Source of the DNA: Actinomycetes bacterium
GTDB lineage: Bacteria > Actinomycetota > Actinomycetes > S36-B12 > UBA5976
Length of the DNA stretch: 34,874 bases
Assembly: GCA_021824095.1 (NCBI GenBank)
Contig: JAKALQ010000011.1
Coordinates: 1 to 34,874, forward strand
Reading direction: 5' to 3'
Within the stretch, counting starts at the first letter, position 1; every line of letters begins with the position of its first letter. The notes under the pieces are model-generated. The model searched no databases. It was not told the DNA's origin and worked only from the letters and a program-made list of their open reading frames with translations. Positions 1 through 9,608 of this stretch are shown in pieces. The translations under genes were made by a program, and so were the position numbers.

Positions 1-595
<595 letters not shown>

Positions 596-604
596 CAGTA
601 CGCG

Positions 605-895
605 TTACTTCTCGACGACCGCGAGGACGTCACGGATGGCGAGGATGAGGTACTCCTGGCCGTTGTACTTGACCTCGGTGCCGCCGTACTTGGAGAAGAT
701 GACGACGTCGCCGGGCTTCACGTCCTTGAACTTGCCCTCGTCGTCGAGCAGCTTGGGGCCAACGGCGATGACCTTGCCCTCCTGCGGCTTCTCCTTGGCG
801 GTGTCCGGGATGACGAGGCCCGAGGCGGTCGTCTGCTCGGCTTCGAGTGCCTGGACGACGATGCGGTCCTCGAGCGGCTTGAGGGTGACCGACAC
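605..895 (-). CDS. groES: 10 kDa co-chaperonin GroES
   Basis: GroES forms the heptameric lid that closes the GroEL folding chamber. The 96-residue product has the usual length and family features: the N-terminal [10 protein letters not shown] strand, the mobile loop around [19 protein letters not shown], and the C-terminal [14 protein letters not shown] strand. The start is GTG at 895, preceded by GGAGGT at a spacing of five bases. It is the first gene of a groES-groEL operon; the CIRCE operator lies about 75 bases upstream. Confidence 0.98.
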   Translation of the reverse strand: MSVTLKPLEDRIVVQALEAEQTTASGLVIPDTAKEKPQEGKVIAVGPKLLDDEGKFKDVKPGDVVIFSKYGGTEVKYNGQEYLILAIRDVLAVVEK

Positions 896-969
896 GGTCT
901 ACCTCCACTTTCGCGAGTTACGAAACGGGACATGGTCTCTGGCGTCGTCGCGGGTGTCGCCGGAGTCCG

Positions 970-996
970 TTAGCACTCTCATGGTGAGAGTGCCAA
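970..996 (-). promoter_or_regulatory. CIRCE heat-shock operator (HrcA binding site) of groES-groEL
   Basis: Plus-strand TTAGCACTC (970-978) and GAGTGCCAA (988-996) are separated by nine bases, matching the CIRCE consensus TTAGCACTC-N9-GAGTGCTAA with one change in the second arm. HrcA binds this element and represses chaperonin genes until heat shock. On the minus strand, TTGGCA (996-991) could serve as -35, with a weak TAACGG-like -10 at 972-967, so repressor and polymerase would compete. The operator is certain in pattern; the exact promoter is inferred. Confidence 0.93.
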
Positions 997-1074
997 GCGG
1001 CATGGTAGTCACGGCATCCGACGGGCAGCAAACCGTCCCCCACCGTCCGGCGCGCAGCCCGGTCACACCGCCGG

Positions 1075-2316
1075 ATGCCCGGCGCGCACGAGAATGGCCG
1101 GGTGGAGCAGCCATGGATCCTCAGCTCGGCAGCCGAGGCCGCGCTCGCGATGGCCCGTGCCGCCACCGACCGCGATCCGCTGCGCCTTGGGGCCGCCCTA
1201 CAGCGGGCACTCGGGCTCGATGCCAGCCAACGGGCGGCCGTGCTCACGCAGTTGTCGCTCGAGGATCGCGCCACCACCCGCTGGCATGCGCCGGCGACCG
1301 ACATGCGGCTCACCCGCGAGGGACTCGAGCAAGCCACGCGCCCGGTGCTCGCCGAGTGGCGTGCACGGCAGCTTGCCGACGCAGGCGTGCGCCAGGCCGC
1401 CGACCTCGGCTGTGGCCTCGGGCTGGAGTCGCGTGCCCTCGCGCGCGCGGGCTTGCGGGTCCGTGCCGTCGAACTCGACCCCGACACGGCGGCCTTCGCC
1501 CGTCACAACAGCGCCGGCCTCGACGTCACCATCCACGTGGGCGACCTCACCGATCCCGCCGTGCTCGCCTGGGCCCTCGATGGCGCGGATGCAGCCTTCC
1601 TCGATCCCGCCCGGCGCGACCCGACGGGCCCGCGCACGATCGACGGGCGTACGGGGCATCGGGTGCTCGATCCCGAGTCGTGGAGCCCGCCCTGGTCGTG
1701 GGTGCGCACCCTCGCCGATCGCCTGCCACGCACGGTGGTGAAGGTGGCGCCCGGCATCGACCATGCGCTCGTGCCCTCCGACGCGAGTGCAACCTGGGCG
1801 GCCGTGGACGGTGACCTCGTCGAGGCCTCGGTGTGGTTCCGCGGCTTCGCTGGCCTCCCGGCGCGACGTGCGCTCGCACTCACCCACGACGGCAGCCTCG
1901 ACCTGCTCACGTCCGACGCGTCGGTCGACGAGACCGTCACCGGCGTCCGCGACCACCTCATCGACGTGGCTCCCGTGGTGACGCGCAGTGGCCTCGTGAC
2001 CACGTTGGCCGCACGCCTCGATGCCACGCGCATCGACCCGCACATCGGGTACCTCACGCGCGATGGCGCGCCCGTACCGACGCCCTTCCACACCACCTAC
2101 CGGGTGCTCGACGTGCTGCCCTTCGATCGACGTCGCGTTGGCAGCGCACTGGCGGGCCTGGGCTGTGGGGCACTCACCGTGATGAAGCGCGGCTTCGCCG
2201 CGGACACCGAAGCGCTGCGGCGGCAGTGGCTGCGCGGGTGCCACGGTGACCGCGCCATGGTCGTCGCCCTCACCCGCATCGGGGACGTCCCGACGGCCGT
2301 CGTGTGCGAACCGTGA
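1075..2316 (+). CDS. THUMP-domain-like class I SAM-dependent methyltransferase
   Basis: A predicted Rossmann-fold methyltransferase of the THUMP-like family commonly found beside tsaD/groES in actinobacteria. The SAM-binding glycine motif DLGCGLGLE is at residues 110-118, an acidic post-II residue follows in VELDPD, and the likely active-site motif FLDPARRD is at 175-182. The C-terminal third (from about residue 310) matches the small THUMP-like tail, suggesting an RNA substrate, which is unproven. It is divergent from groES and convergent with tsaD, with three bases between the stop codons. The 413-aa start at ATG 1075 lacks a clear ribosome binding site. GTG 1102 (404 aa) is an alternative, with GAGAAT six bases before it, which could be a leaderless -10. 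Confidence 0.85.
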   Translation: MPGAHENGRVEQPWILSSAAEAALAMARAATDRDPLRLGAALQRALGLDASQRAAVLTQLSLEDRATTRWHAPATDMRLTREGLEQATRPVLAEWRARQLADAGVRQAADLGCGLGLESRALARAGLRVRAVELDPDTAAFARHNSAGLDVTIHVGDLTDPAVLAWALDGADAAFLDPARRDPTGPRTIDGRTGHRVLDPESWSPPWSWVRTLADRLPRTVVKVAPGIDHALVPSDASATWAAVDGDLVEASVWFRGFAGLPARRALALTHDGSLDLLTSDASVDETVTGVRDHLIDVAPVVTRSGLVTTLAARLDATRIDPHIGYLTRDGAPVPTPFHTTYRVLDVLPFDRRRVGSALAGLGCGALTVMKRGFAADTEALRRQWLRGCHGDRAMVVALTRIGDVPTAVVCEP

Positions 2317-2319
2317 ACG

Positions 2320-3363
2320 TCAGACGCGCACGACGTCGATCGGCATCGAACTGTCGGCCGGGAAGGCAAGCTCGCTCGGCGCGATGCCCGACGCGACCAG
2401 GTGCGCGCCGAGGGATGCCACCATGGCGCCGTTGTCGGTGCACAGCCGCGGTGCCGGGATGCGCACCGTCACGCCGACCCGTGCGGCTCGCTCGGTGACG
2501 AGCGCCCGCAGCCGTGAGTTCGCCGCAACGCCGCCGCCGATGATGAGGTGCTCGATGCCCTCCCGGGTGCAGGCGTCGAGGGCCTTGCGGGTGAGCACGT
2601 CGACGACCGCCTCCTGGAAGGACGCCGCGACGTCGGCTACCGGGATGCTGCGGCCATCGCGCTCGGCATGCTCCACCCAGCGCGCCACGGCGGTCTTGAG
2701 TCCGGAGAACGAGTAGTCGAAACGGTGGGTCTCGAGGTCATGCGCCGCGGTGAGCCCCCGCGGGAACGCGATGGCAGCGGGGTCGCCGGCGCGCGCTGCG
2801 AGGTCGATGGCCGGCCCACCGGGGAAGCCGAGCCCGAGGATGCGGGCCACCTTGTCGAACGCCTCCCCCGCGGCGTCATCGAGCGTCTGCCCCAACTGCG
2901 TCACGGCGTAGGCGACGTCATCGACACGCAGCAGCGATGAGTGCCCGCCACTCACGAGCATGGCGATCGCCGGCTGCGGCAGGGGACCATGCTCGAGGCG
3001 GTCGACGGCCACGTGCGCGGCGAGGTGGTTGACGCCGTAGAGCGGCTTGTCGAGCGCGAGGCTCAGGGCCTTCGCGGCAGCCACGCCGACGAGCAGCGCA
3101 CCGACGAGCCCTGGGCCGCTCGTGACGGCGATGGCATCAACATCGTGCAGGGCGATGCCCGCCTCGTCACAGGCCCGCCGCAGGGCAGGGACCATGGCCT
3201 CGAGGTGGGCACGCGCCGCGACCTCCGGGATGACGCCACCGAAGCGTGCGTGCTCGTCGACGCTCGTCGCCACGGCATCGGCGAGCAGCGTGTGCCCGCG
3301 CACGATGCCGACGCCGGTCTCGTCGCATGAGGTCTCGATCCCCAACACCAGTGGCTCAGACAT
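2320..3363 (-). CDS. tsaD: tRNA N6-threonylcarbamoyladenosine transferase TsaD
   Basis: TsaD (Kae1/Qri7/YgjD family) transfers the threonylcarbamoyl group to A37 of ANN-decoding tRNAs, working with TsaB and TsaE, both encoded just upstream. The 347-residue product begins [19 protein letters not shown], the family's N-terminal nucleotide-binding motif. The metal-binding pair is H113 and H117 in [16 protein letters not shown] and [10 protein letters not shown] follow as expected. The start is the ATG at 3363, which overlaps the end of rimI by eight bases; longer readings of this frame upstream have no homologous sequence. It is the last gene of the minus-strand run and converges with the methyltransferase gene. 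Confidence 0.97.
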   Translation of the reverse strand: MSEPLVLGIETSCDETGVGIVRGHTLLADAVATSVDEHARFGGVIPEVAARAHLEAMVPALRRACDEAGIALHDVDAIAVTSGPGLVGALLVGVAAAKALSLALDKPLYGVNHLAAHVAVDRLEHGPLPQPAIAMLVSGGHSSLLRVDDVAYAVTQLGQTLDDAAGEAFDKVARILGLGFPGGPAIDLAARAGDPAAIAFPRGLTAAHDLETHRFDYSFSGLKTAVARWVEHAERDGRSIPVADVAASFQEAVVDVLTRKALDACTREGIEHLIIGGGVAANSRLRALVTERAARVGVTVRIPAPRLCTDNGAMVASLGAHLVASGIAPSELAFPADSSMPIDVVRV

Positions 3364-3787
3364 GGCACTCCATGAGCACGGCATCGACGCCGAGCGCGTA
3401 GTAGTCGCGTCGCAGGCCGATGCGACGGAACCCACTGCGCTCGTACAGTGCGAGCGCGGGTTGGTTGTCGGGGCGCACCTCAAGCAGCACGCGCTGCCCT
3501 CCCGCATGTCGCACCGCATCGAACAGCGCCTGCAGCAGCCGTCGACCGAGCCCATGGCCCTGCCATGCGGGTGCGACCGCGATGTTCAGCACCTCGGCCT
3601 CATCGCCGCCGACGGCGAGGGCCGCATAGCCGCGCAGGGCCCCGTCCTCGACCTCAGCGACGAGCACACGATCGTCTGCCGCGAGCTCGGCCCAGAACTG
3701 CGCAGGCGTCCAGGGCTGGATGTCGAACAACTGCTGCTCAAGCGCGACGGCGTCGGGAATGTGCCACCAACCGAAGGCGGTGATCAT
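3356..3787 (-). CDS. rimI: Ribosomal-protein-alanine/N-alpha acetyltransferase RimI (GNAT)
   Basis: A 143-residue GNAT acetyltransferase. The acetyl-CoA pyrophosphate-binding motif A is seen as [18 protein letters not shown] (Q-x-x-G-x-G), and the C-terminal [16 protein letters not shown] segment is typical of RimI. RimI acetylates protein N-termini, classically ribosomal protein bS18, and is commonly located between tsaB and tsaD. Its ATG overlaps the tsaB stop (ATGA, 3784-3787) and its end overlaps tsaD by eight bases, implying translational coupling. Actual substrates in this organism are unknown. Confidence 0.93.
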   Translation of the reverse strand: MITAFGWWHIPDAVALEQQLFDIQPWTPAQFWAELAADDRVLVAEVEDGALRGYAALAVGGDEAEVLNIAVAPAWQGHGLGRRLLQALFDAVRHAGGQRVLLEVRPDNQPALALYERSGFRRIGLRRDYYALGVDAVLMECHV

Positions 3788-4374
3788 CGCTGCACCGTCG
3801 ACTTGCGTGGGGCACCCACAGTGGCATCCGGACTGCGCAGGTAGAGCGGGACCACTGGTTGCTCCTCGCCACGCAGGGCCCGCACGATGGCCACGAATGC
3901 GATGTCGGCGGCGTGCGGCAGGGCACCGTGTCGCACCGCATCCGCGGGCACCAGCTTGGGGCCGAACACCGGATGGTCGTGCTCGTCGTAGGTGGCTGCC
4001 GCGAACTCGCGGCGCTTCACGTCGATGCTGGCAACGAAGCGCCCCACATGGCCGGCCCGTCGGGCACCGTGCGCGATCGCGTCGAGTGAGCTCACCCCGT
4101 AGACGGGGATGCCAGACGCATGCGCGATGACCTCCGCCGTCACCATGCCGATGCGCAATCCCGTGTAGGGGCCGGGACCGACGCCGACGGCGATGCCGTC
4201 GAGACGGGTGAAGGGGGTGCCGTCCATGACCTCGCGGATGAGGGGCGCGAGCATCTCGCCGTGCAGTTGTGGGCCGCCGGGCTCGCCGTGCGATGCCTCC
4301 GCGACGATGACGCCATTGCGGACGAGCGCCACGCTCACGACGGGCGTGGAGGTGTCAATCCCGAGCAGGAACAT
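3784..4374 (-). CDS. tsaB: tRNA t6A biosynthesis protein TsaB
   Basis: TsaB is the non-catalytic ASKHA-fold partner that dimerises with TsaD in the threonylcarbamoyl transfer complex. The 196-residue product starts [17 protein letters not shown] and has the family [14 protein letters not shown] segment near residue 65-80. At 196 residues it is slightly short for the family; the shortening lies in the degenerate C-terminal half. The ATG at 4374 was chosen because it directly precedes the conserved first strand. The gene overlaps tsaE upstream by 20 bases and rimI downstream by four. Confidence 0.94.
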   Translation of the reverse strand: MFLLGIDTSTPVVSVALVRNGVIVAEASHGEPGGPQLHGEMLAPLIREVMDGTPFTRLDGIAVGVGPGPYTGLRIGMVTAEVIAHASGIPVYGVSSLDAIAHGARRAGHVGRFVASIDVKRREFAAATYDEHDHPVFGPKLVPADAVRHGALPHAADIAFVAIVRALRGEEQPVVPLYLRSPDATVGAPRKSTVQR

Positions 4375-4807
4375 CGACACCCTCCCATCGTGCACCGATG
4401 GCCTCGAGGCGGACCGTACGCGTGTCGTCATCGGCGCGCGCGATGTGGATGACGAGCCGGTGCTCGGCAAGGTCGTCCATGCGCCCATGGGCCCATTCGG
4501 CCACCGTGACGACGTGCGCCGCGTCGAAGCCGAACCCGAGGTCGTCGAGCTCCTCCCAGGAGCCGACGCGATAGGCATCGACATGCACGAGCGACGGCCC
4601 ACCGACGAGGGACGGATGCGTGCGGGCGATGACGAAGGTGGGCGAGGTGACAGGACCCCGCACACCCAGCCCGTCCGCGATGCCCTGCGTCATCGTGGTC
4701 TTGCCTGCACCGAGCGGCCCGTCGAGGATGACGAGGTCACCGGCACGCAGCAGGCCGCCGATGGTGCGGCCGAGCGCCTGCATGTCAGCGGCGGTGGAGA
4801 TGCGCAT
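4355..4807 (-). CDS. tsaE: tRNA t6A biosynthesis ATPase TsaE
   Basis: TsaE is the P-loop ATPase that powers turnover of the TsaB-TsaD complex. The 150-residue product has Walker [10 protein letters not shown] at residues 30-38, TSPTF and HVDAYRV motifs, and the Walker-B-like VAEWA segment characteristic of the YjeE/TsaE family. The start ATG 4807 ([10 protein letters not shown]) matches the family N-terminus; upstream residues in the frame are translated alr sequence. It lies two bases after alr and overlaps the tsaB start by 20 bases. Confidence 0.95.
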   Translation of the reverse strand: MRISTAADMQALGRTIGGLLRAGDLVILDGPLGAGKTTMTQGIADGLGVRGPVTSPTFVIARTHPSLVGGPSLVHVDAYRVGSWEELDDLGFGFDAAHVVTVAEWAHGRMDDLAEHRLVIHIARADDDTRTVRLEAIGARWEGVDVPARD

Positions 4808-4809
4808 GC

Positions 4810-5940
4810 TCAGACCCCGCCATGGAAGCGACGGGCAAGGCGCACGCCGAGCCGGGTGGTGAGTTCGTAGCCGATGGTGCCGCACACGCGCGCCCATTCC
4901 TCGGCGCTGGGTCCGCCCGCACCAAAGAGCACGACGTCGTCACCGACCTCCACCTCGGTGGCACCGACGTCGATGACGAACTGGTCCATGCAGACGGTGC
5001 CGGCGATGGTGCGGCGGGCGCCGTCGATCGCCACTGGCGCCCGGTTGGATGCCGCACGCGGCACCCCGTCGGCGTACCCGAGTGGGACGAGTGCCAACCT
5101 CGTGTCAGCGTCGGTGACGTAGTGGTGACCATAGGAAACCCCGGTGCCGGCTGGCACCGTGCGCACCTGCGCGATGCGAGCACGCACCGTCATGACCGGT
5201 TCGAGGCCGAATTGCTCGATGTTGTCGTCCATCGGCGAGACCCCGTAGGAGGCCATGCCGACGCGCACCAGATCGAAGTGGAGGTCGGGCCGGGTGAGGG
5301 TGGCCGCGGAATTCGCGAGGTGGCGCAGTCGCGGTGTCACGCCCTGGGAGGCGGCGACGGCGAGCGCCCGTTCGAATGCCGCACGCTGGGCATCGTTCGC
5401 TGGGTGTGTCGGCTCGTCAGCACAGGCAAGGTGCGACCACACCGACACCACGTCGATGTCTCGCACGGCCGCGAACACAGCGTCCCAGTCGCCGGGCGCC
5501 ACCCCTCCCCGCGAGAGCCCGGTGTCGACCTCCACGTGCACCCGTGGCGGCGCACCGGCGGCGTGGTAGGCGTCAAGCACGAGCTCGAGTTCGCGCATGC
5601 TGCTGATGCTGAGGTCGACATCACGCGCGATGGCACCGGCGAGATCATCGTGCTCGTTGAGGATCCAGGCGAGCAGAGGTCCGCGATCGCCCGCAGCGCG
5701 CAGGGCGAGGGCCTCGTCGACGAAGGCCACCCCGAGCCAGTCGGCTCCCGCCGCACGCGCGGTCGCCGCGCACTGCTCGGCACCGTGCCCGTAGGCATCG
5801 GCCTTCACGACGCACAGCAACTGGGCACTGCCGATCCGACGCTTCAGGGCGCGCACGTTGGCGGCATACGCCCAGAGGTCGATGTCTGCCACCGCTCGCG
5901 CGGGGCCCACGGCTCGTGTCACGCGGTCATTGTCCCGCAT
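4810..5940 (-). CDS. alr: Alanine racemase
   Basis: This PLP enzyme interconverts L- and D-alanine, supplying D-Ala for peptidoglycan. In the 376-residue reading, the PLP-binding lysine is K46 in VVKADAYGHG and the second catalytic residue is Y270 in GVSYGHHY. The conserved RVGMASYGVSP and GTVCMDQF segments are present, so both bases of the two-base mechanism are intact. Two starts are possible: ATG 5940, overlapping nnr by 14 bases, or GTG 5922 six codons later; neither has a strong ribosome binding site. Operon position between nnr and tsaE is the usual actinobacterial one. Confidence 0.96.
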   Translation of the reverse strand: MRDNDRVTRAVGPARAVADIDLWAYAANVRALKRRIGSAQLLCVVKADAYGHGAEQCAATARAAGADWLGVAFVDEALALRAAGDRGPLLAWILNEHDDLAGAIARDVDLSISSMRELELVLDAYHAAGAPPRVHVEVDTGLSRGGVAPGDWDAVFAAVRDIDVVSVWSHLACADEPTHPANDAQRAAFERALAVAASQGVTPRLRHLANSAATLTRPDLHFDLVRVGMASYGVSPMDDNIEQFGLEPVMTVRARIAQVRTVPAGTGVSYGHHYVTDADTRLALVPLGYADGVPRAASNRAPVAIDGARRTIAGTVCMDQFVIDVGATEVEVGDDVVLFGAGGPSAEEWARVCGTIGYELTTRLGVRLARRFHGGV

Positions 5941-7378
5941 CCAACCCGTCGAGGAGGTCGGTGGCGACGGGCGAGCCGCCGCGGGCCGCGCGGGCATGCC
6001 GCACTGCTGCAGCCGCGGCAATGGCCATGACCTCCGGCGTACCGAGGGGCGCCTCGGCCTCCCACCGCGCGAGCGCGCCGACGATGATGCCCGCCAGCAC
6101 GTCACCGCTGCCGGCGGTGGCCAGCCTCGAGCCAAGTGGCGGCGTGGCAATCCAGCGCGTGCCGTCGGTCACAATCGTCGTCGGCCCCTTGAGCAGCACG
6201 ACGACCGCCAGCGCGCGGGCGATGGCCTGTGCGCCACCAAGGCGGTCGGCGTCGAGGTCGATGGGGCATCCGAGCCCCTCGGCCAGGCGCATCGCCTCGC
6301 CGGCATGGGGCGTGATGAGCGTCGGCGCGATCCGATCACGCACCTTGGTCCGCAGCGCAGGGTTGTTGGCAACCACGGTGAGGGCGTCGGCATCGAGCAC
6401 GACCGGGTGGGGCATGTCGAGCACCGCCTGCACGGCAGCGGCAGCATCAGCATCCGTGCCGATGCCGCAGCCGACGAGCCAGGCCTGGGTGCGCGGGTGG
6501 TAGACGATGTCTGCTCGGCCGGCGGGCACCACCATGGGGTGCGCGGCCACGACCATCGGGGCGGTGGGACCGAAGTTGCGCACCATGCCGCATCCGCTGC
6601 GCGCCGCTGCCGCGCTGCTCAGGATCGCGGCGCCCGGGTAGGCAACGGATCCGGTGACGACGCCCGCGACCCCCCGCGCGTACTTGTCGACGTCCGGCGC
6701 GGCTGCCGCGAACCATCCGTCCTCCGAGGTGACGGCGACATCGTCCGACGCCATCGGCACCCCGATGTCGGCCACATGCACGTCACCGCAGCGCAGGGCG
6801 GCCGGCGCGATGACGTGCGCGCGGCGCAGGGCCCCGAAGGTGACTGTGCGGTCGGCGCGGATCGTGGTGCCCGTGACCGCACCCGTGTCGGCATGCACAC
6901 CGGACGGCAGGTCGATGGCCAGCGTCGGCACCGCCGCATCGGCGAGGGCGCGCGCGAGCAGTGCAGCATCGCCCGCGAGCGGGCGAGTGGAGCCGATGCC
7001 GACGATCCCGTCGATGGCGAGGTCGAGGCGATCGAACAGGGCGAGGGCGCCGGGAGCATCGGTGATACGCCCACCAGCGGCCTGCAGGGCATGCGCGCCA
7101 GCGCCATGCATCCGCGCCGCGAGGGGCACCGCGACCACCCGGGCGCCGCGTCGGGCCAGGCGGGCACCGGCCATGAGCGCATCGCCGCCGTTGTCGCCGC
7201 CACCGACGAGCAGCAGCACGGTGCGCCCGACGACGCTGCCGGTCTCGCGCAGCATGGCCATGGCCTCCGTGGCCACCGCCATCGCCGCCCGGTCCATGAG
7301 CGTGCCGTCGGCGAGTTCGCGCGGGAAGCGTCGCTCGGCGTCACGCACGGCGGACGCGGTGAGCACGGGCAGGTTCAT
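5927..7378 (-). CDS. nnr: Bifunctional NAD(P)HX epimerase / ADP-dependent NAD(P)HX dehydratase
   Basis: This enzyme repairs hydrated NADH and NADPH. Of 483 residues, roughly 1-205 form the epimerase domain (YjeF_N), with the GGGDNGGDAL motif near residue 60. Residues about 215-483 form the ribokinase-like dehydratase, with the TPHAGEAMRL motif and the GSGDVLAGII catalytic Asp loop. The ATG at 7378 fits the start of the epimerase fold and overlaps the acpS stop as ATGA. The fusion of the two activities is the normal bacterial arrangement. Linkage to acpS and alr is typical of actinobacteria. Confidence 0.96.
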   Translation of the reverse strand: MNLPVLTASAVRDAERRFPRELADGTLMDRAAMAVATEAMAMLRETGSVVGRTVLLLVGGGDNGGDALMAGARLARRGARVVAVPLAARMHGAGAHALQAAGGRITDAPGALALFDRLDLAIDGIVGIGSTRPLAGDAALLARALADAAVPTLAIDLPSGVHADTGAVTGTTIRADRTVTFGALRRAHVIAPAALRCGDVHVADIGVPMASDDVAVTSEDGWFAAAAPDVDKYARGVAGVVTGSVAYPGAAILSSAAAARSGCGMVRNFGPTAPMVVAAHPMVVPAGRADIVYHPRTQAWLVGCGIGTDADAAAAVQAVLDMPHPVVLDADALTVVANNPALRTKVRDRIAPTLITPHAGEAMRLAEGLGCPIDLDADRLGGAQAIARALAVVVLLKGPTTIVTDGTRWIATPPLGSRLATAGSGDVLAGIIVGALARWEAEAPLGTPEVMAIAAAAAVRHARAARGGSPVATDLLDGLDAGQ

Positions 7379-7749
7379 GCGCGCCGCTCCGCGATGACGT
7401 AGGCCATGGCCACGCCCCCATCGTGGGTGAGCGACACGTGCCAGTGCGTGATGCCGAGCGACTCTGCGACGGCGAGCACGCTGCCACGCAGGGTGAGGTG
7501 GGGGCGTCCGGCGTCGTCGACACTCACTTCGCAGTCGTGCCAGTGCATGCCGGCCGGGGCACCGAGGGCCTTCGCGACGGCCTCCTTCGCGGCCCACCGT
7601 GCGGCCAGCGATGCGCGGGCGCGGGGGGAGCCATCGCGGTGGTGTCGTTCGGCATCAGTGAGGACGCGCTCGGCGAAGCCGGGCGTGCGCGAGGCGATGG
7701 CGTGGAAGCGGTCGATCTCCACGACGTCGACGCCGATGCCGACGATCAT
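7375..7749 (-). CDS. acpS: Holo-[acyl-carrier-protein] synthase
   Basis: AcpS attaches 4'-phosphopantetheine from CoA to apo-ACP. The 124-residue protein has the two family signatures: GIGVDVVEIDRF at the N-terminus, containing the Mg-binding Asp, and RWAAKEAVAKALG, containing the Mg-binding Glu. The ATG at 7749 lies two bases after the glmS stop, and the gene overlaps nnr by four bases. No oddities were seen. Confidence 0.97.
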   Translation of the reverse strand: MIVGIGVDVVEIDRFHAIASRTPGFAERVLTDAERHHRDGSPRARASLAARWAAKEAVAKALGAPAGMHWHDCEVSVDDAGRPHLTLRGSVLAVAESLGITHWHVSLTHDGGVAMAYVIAERRA

Positions 7750-7751
7750 GG

Positions 7752-9599
7752 CTACTCGACCGTGACCGACTTCGCGAGGTTGCGCGGCTGGTCGACGTCG
7801 AAGCCGCGCAGGGTGGCCATCTCGCAGGCGAACACCTGCAGCGGCACGGTGGCAACGAGCGGCTGCAGCAACGTGGAGCAGGCTGGGATGCGGATGATGT
7901 GGTCGGCGTAGTCGAGCACGCTGTCGTCGTCCTCCTCGGCGAGGACGATGGTGTGGGCGCCGCGGGCGCGCACCTCCTGGATGTTCGACACCATCTTCTC
8001 GTGCAGCACGCTGCGTCCGGCTGGCGGCGGCACGACGACGAACACCGGCAAGCCCTCCTCGAGCAGCGCGATGGGCCCGTGCTTCAGCTCGCCGGCAGCG
8101 AAGCCCTCGGCGTGCATGTAGGCGATCTCCTTGAGCTTCAAGGCGCCTTCGAGGGCCACGGGGTAGCCGACATGGCGGCCGATGAAGAGCACGGAGTGCG
8201 CGTCGGCGTAGGTGCGGGCCAACGCACGGATGGGTTCGACGGTGTCGAGGACGAGGTCGACCTTCTGCGGCATGTCGGCCACCTGGGCGATGAGGTGCTG
8301 GATCTCCTCGTCGTACATGTTGCCGCGCACCTGCCCGAAGTAGAGCGCGAAGACGTACACCGCGACGATCTGCGTGAGGAAGGCCTTCGTGGATGCGACA
8401 GCCACCTCGGGCCCGGCGTGCGTGTAGAGCACGGCGTCGGATTCACGCGGGATCGTCGAGCCCTGCGTGTTGCAGATCGCGAGCACGCGCGAGCCCTGCT
8501 CCTTGGCGTAGCGCAGCGCCATAAGGGTGTCCATCGTCTCGCCCGACTGCGAGATGGCGATGACGAGGGTGTGGCGATCGAGGATGGGGTCGCGGTAGCG
8601 GAACTCGCTCGCCAGCTCCACCTCGCAGGGCACGCGCGTCCAGTGCTCGATCGCGTACTTCGCGACCAGTCCGGCATGGAAGGCGGTGCCGCATGCGGTG
8701 ATGATGATCTTGTCGACGGAGCGCAGTTCCTCCTCGGAGAACTGCAGTTCGTCGAGCGTGAGGCGCCCGTGCTTGATCCGGCCGAGCAGCGTGTCAGCGA
8801 CGGCCTTCGGCTGCTCGTGGATCTCCTTCAGCATGAAGGTGTCATAGCCGCCCTTCTCGGCGGCAGCGGCGTCCCACGTCACCTCGTACTCGTGCACCTG
8901 TGCTGGCGCGCCGTGGAAGTCGGTGACGGTGATGCGGTCGGGGCGCAGCTCGACCACCTGGTCCTGGCCGAGTTCGATGGCATGGCGCGTGTGCGCGATG
9001 AAGGCGGCCACATCGGACGCCAGGAAGTTCTCGCCGTCACCGCGCCCGACGACGAGGGGCGAATTGCGGCGCGCACCGACGACGACACCGGGCATGTCCG
9101 CATGCGCGGCGACGAGGGTGAAGGCGCCTGCGAGACGACGGCACACGCGCCGCATGGCCTCCGCAAGGTCGCCGTCAGCAGCGGGAAGGGCTGCTGCGAG
9201 CAGGTGGGCGACAACCTCGGTGTCGGTCTCGGACGTGAGGTGCACGCCGGCAGCCAGCAGTTCGGCGCGCAGCTCGGCGAAGTTCTCGATGATGCCGTTG
9301 TGGATGATGGCGACCTTGCCGTCCTCCGACACATGCGGGTGGGCATTCGCGTCGGTGGGCCCACCATGGGTCGCCCAGCGGGTGTGGCCGATGCCGGTGC
9401 CGGATGCCGGGGTGGGATCGTGGTCCAGTACATCGCGGAGGTTGGCGAGCTTGCCTGCCTTCTTGCGCACGGCGAGCGCGCCGTCCGCGACGATGGCGAC
9501 GCCGGCCGAGTCATAGCCGCGGTACTCGAGTCGGCGCAGGCCGTCCACGACGACATCCACTGCCTGCTTGCTTCCGACGTATCCGACGATGCCGCACAT
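7752..9599 (-). CDS. glmS: Glutamine-fructose-6-phosphate aminotransferase (isomerizing)
   Basis: GlmS makes glucosamine-6-phosphate from fructose-6-phosphate and glutamine, the entry step to UDP-GlcNAc. The 615-residue protein has the exposed catalytic Cys2 after start-Met removal (MCGIVGYVG), a class II glutamine amidotransferase domain to about residue 235, and two SIS sugar-isomerase domains (AISQSGETMDT and HVGYPVALEGALKLKE). It ends in the conserved PRNLAKSVTVE tail. No glmS ribozyme-like leader was found; the nine-base gap to glmM is too short for one. GlmM, the next enzyme in the pathway, is encoded immediately upstream. Confidence 0.98.
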   Translation of the reverse strand: MCGIVGYVGSKQAVDVVVDGLRRLEYRGYDSAGVAIVADGALAVRKKAGKLANLRDVLDHDPTPASGTGIGHTRWATHGGPTDANAHPHVSEDGKVAIIHNGIIENFAELRAELLAAGVHLTSETDTEVVAHLLAAALPAADGDLAEAMRRVCRRLAGAFTLVAAHADMPGVVVGARRNSPLVVGRGDGENFLASDVAAFIAHTRHAIELGQDQVVELRPDRITVTDFHGAPAQVHEYEVTWDAAAAEKGGYDTFMLKEIHEQPKAVADTLLGRIKHGRLTLDELQFSEEELRSVDKIIITACGTAFHAGLVAKYAIEHWTRVPCEVELASEFRYRDPILDRHTLVIAISQSGETMDTLMALRYAKEQGSRVLAICNTQGSTIPRESDAVLYTHAGPEVAVASTKAFLTQIVAVYVFALYFGQVRGNMYDEEIQHLIAQVADMPQKVDLVLDTVEPIRALARTYADAHSVLFIGRHVGYPVALEGALKLKEIAYMHAEGFAAGELKHGPIALLEEGLPVFVVVPPPAGRSVLHEKMVSNIQEVRARGAHTIVLAEEDDDSVLDYADHIIRIPACSTLLQPLVATVPLQVFACEMATLRGFDVDQPRNLAKSVTVE

Positions 9600-9608
9600 G
9601 GTGGGTCC

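Noticed and set aside
4822-7402. Long plus-strand open frames (402 and 514 codons) opposite alr and nnr
   Set aside because: Same codon-bias artefact; low-complexity Arg/Gly/His-rich translations and real genes opposite.
9600-9608. A glmS ribozyme upstream of glmS
   Set aside because: Only nine bases separate glmM and glmS, so there is no room for the element.
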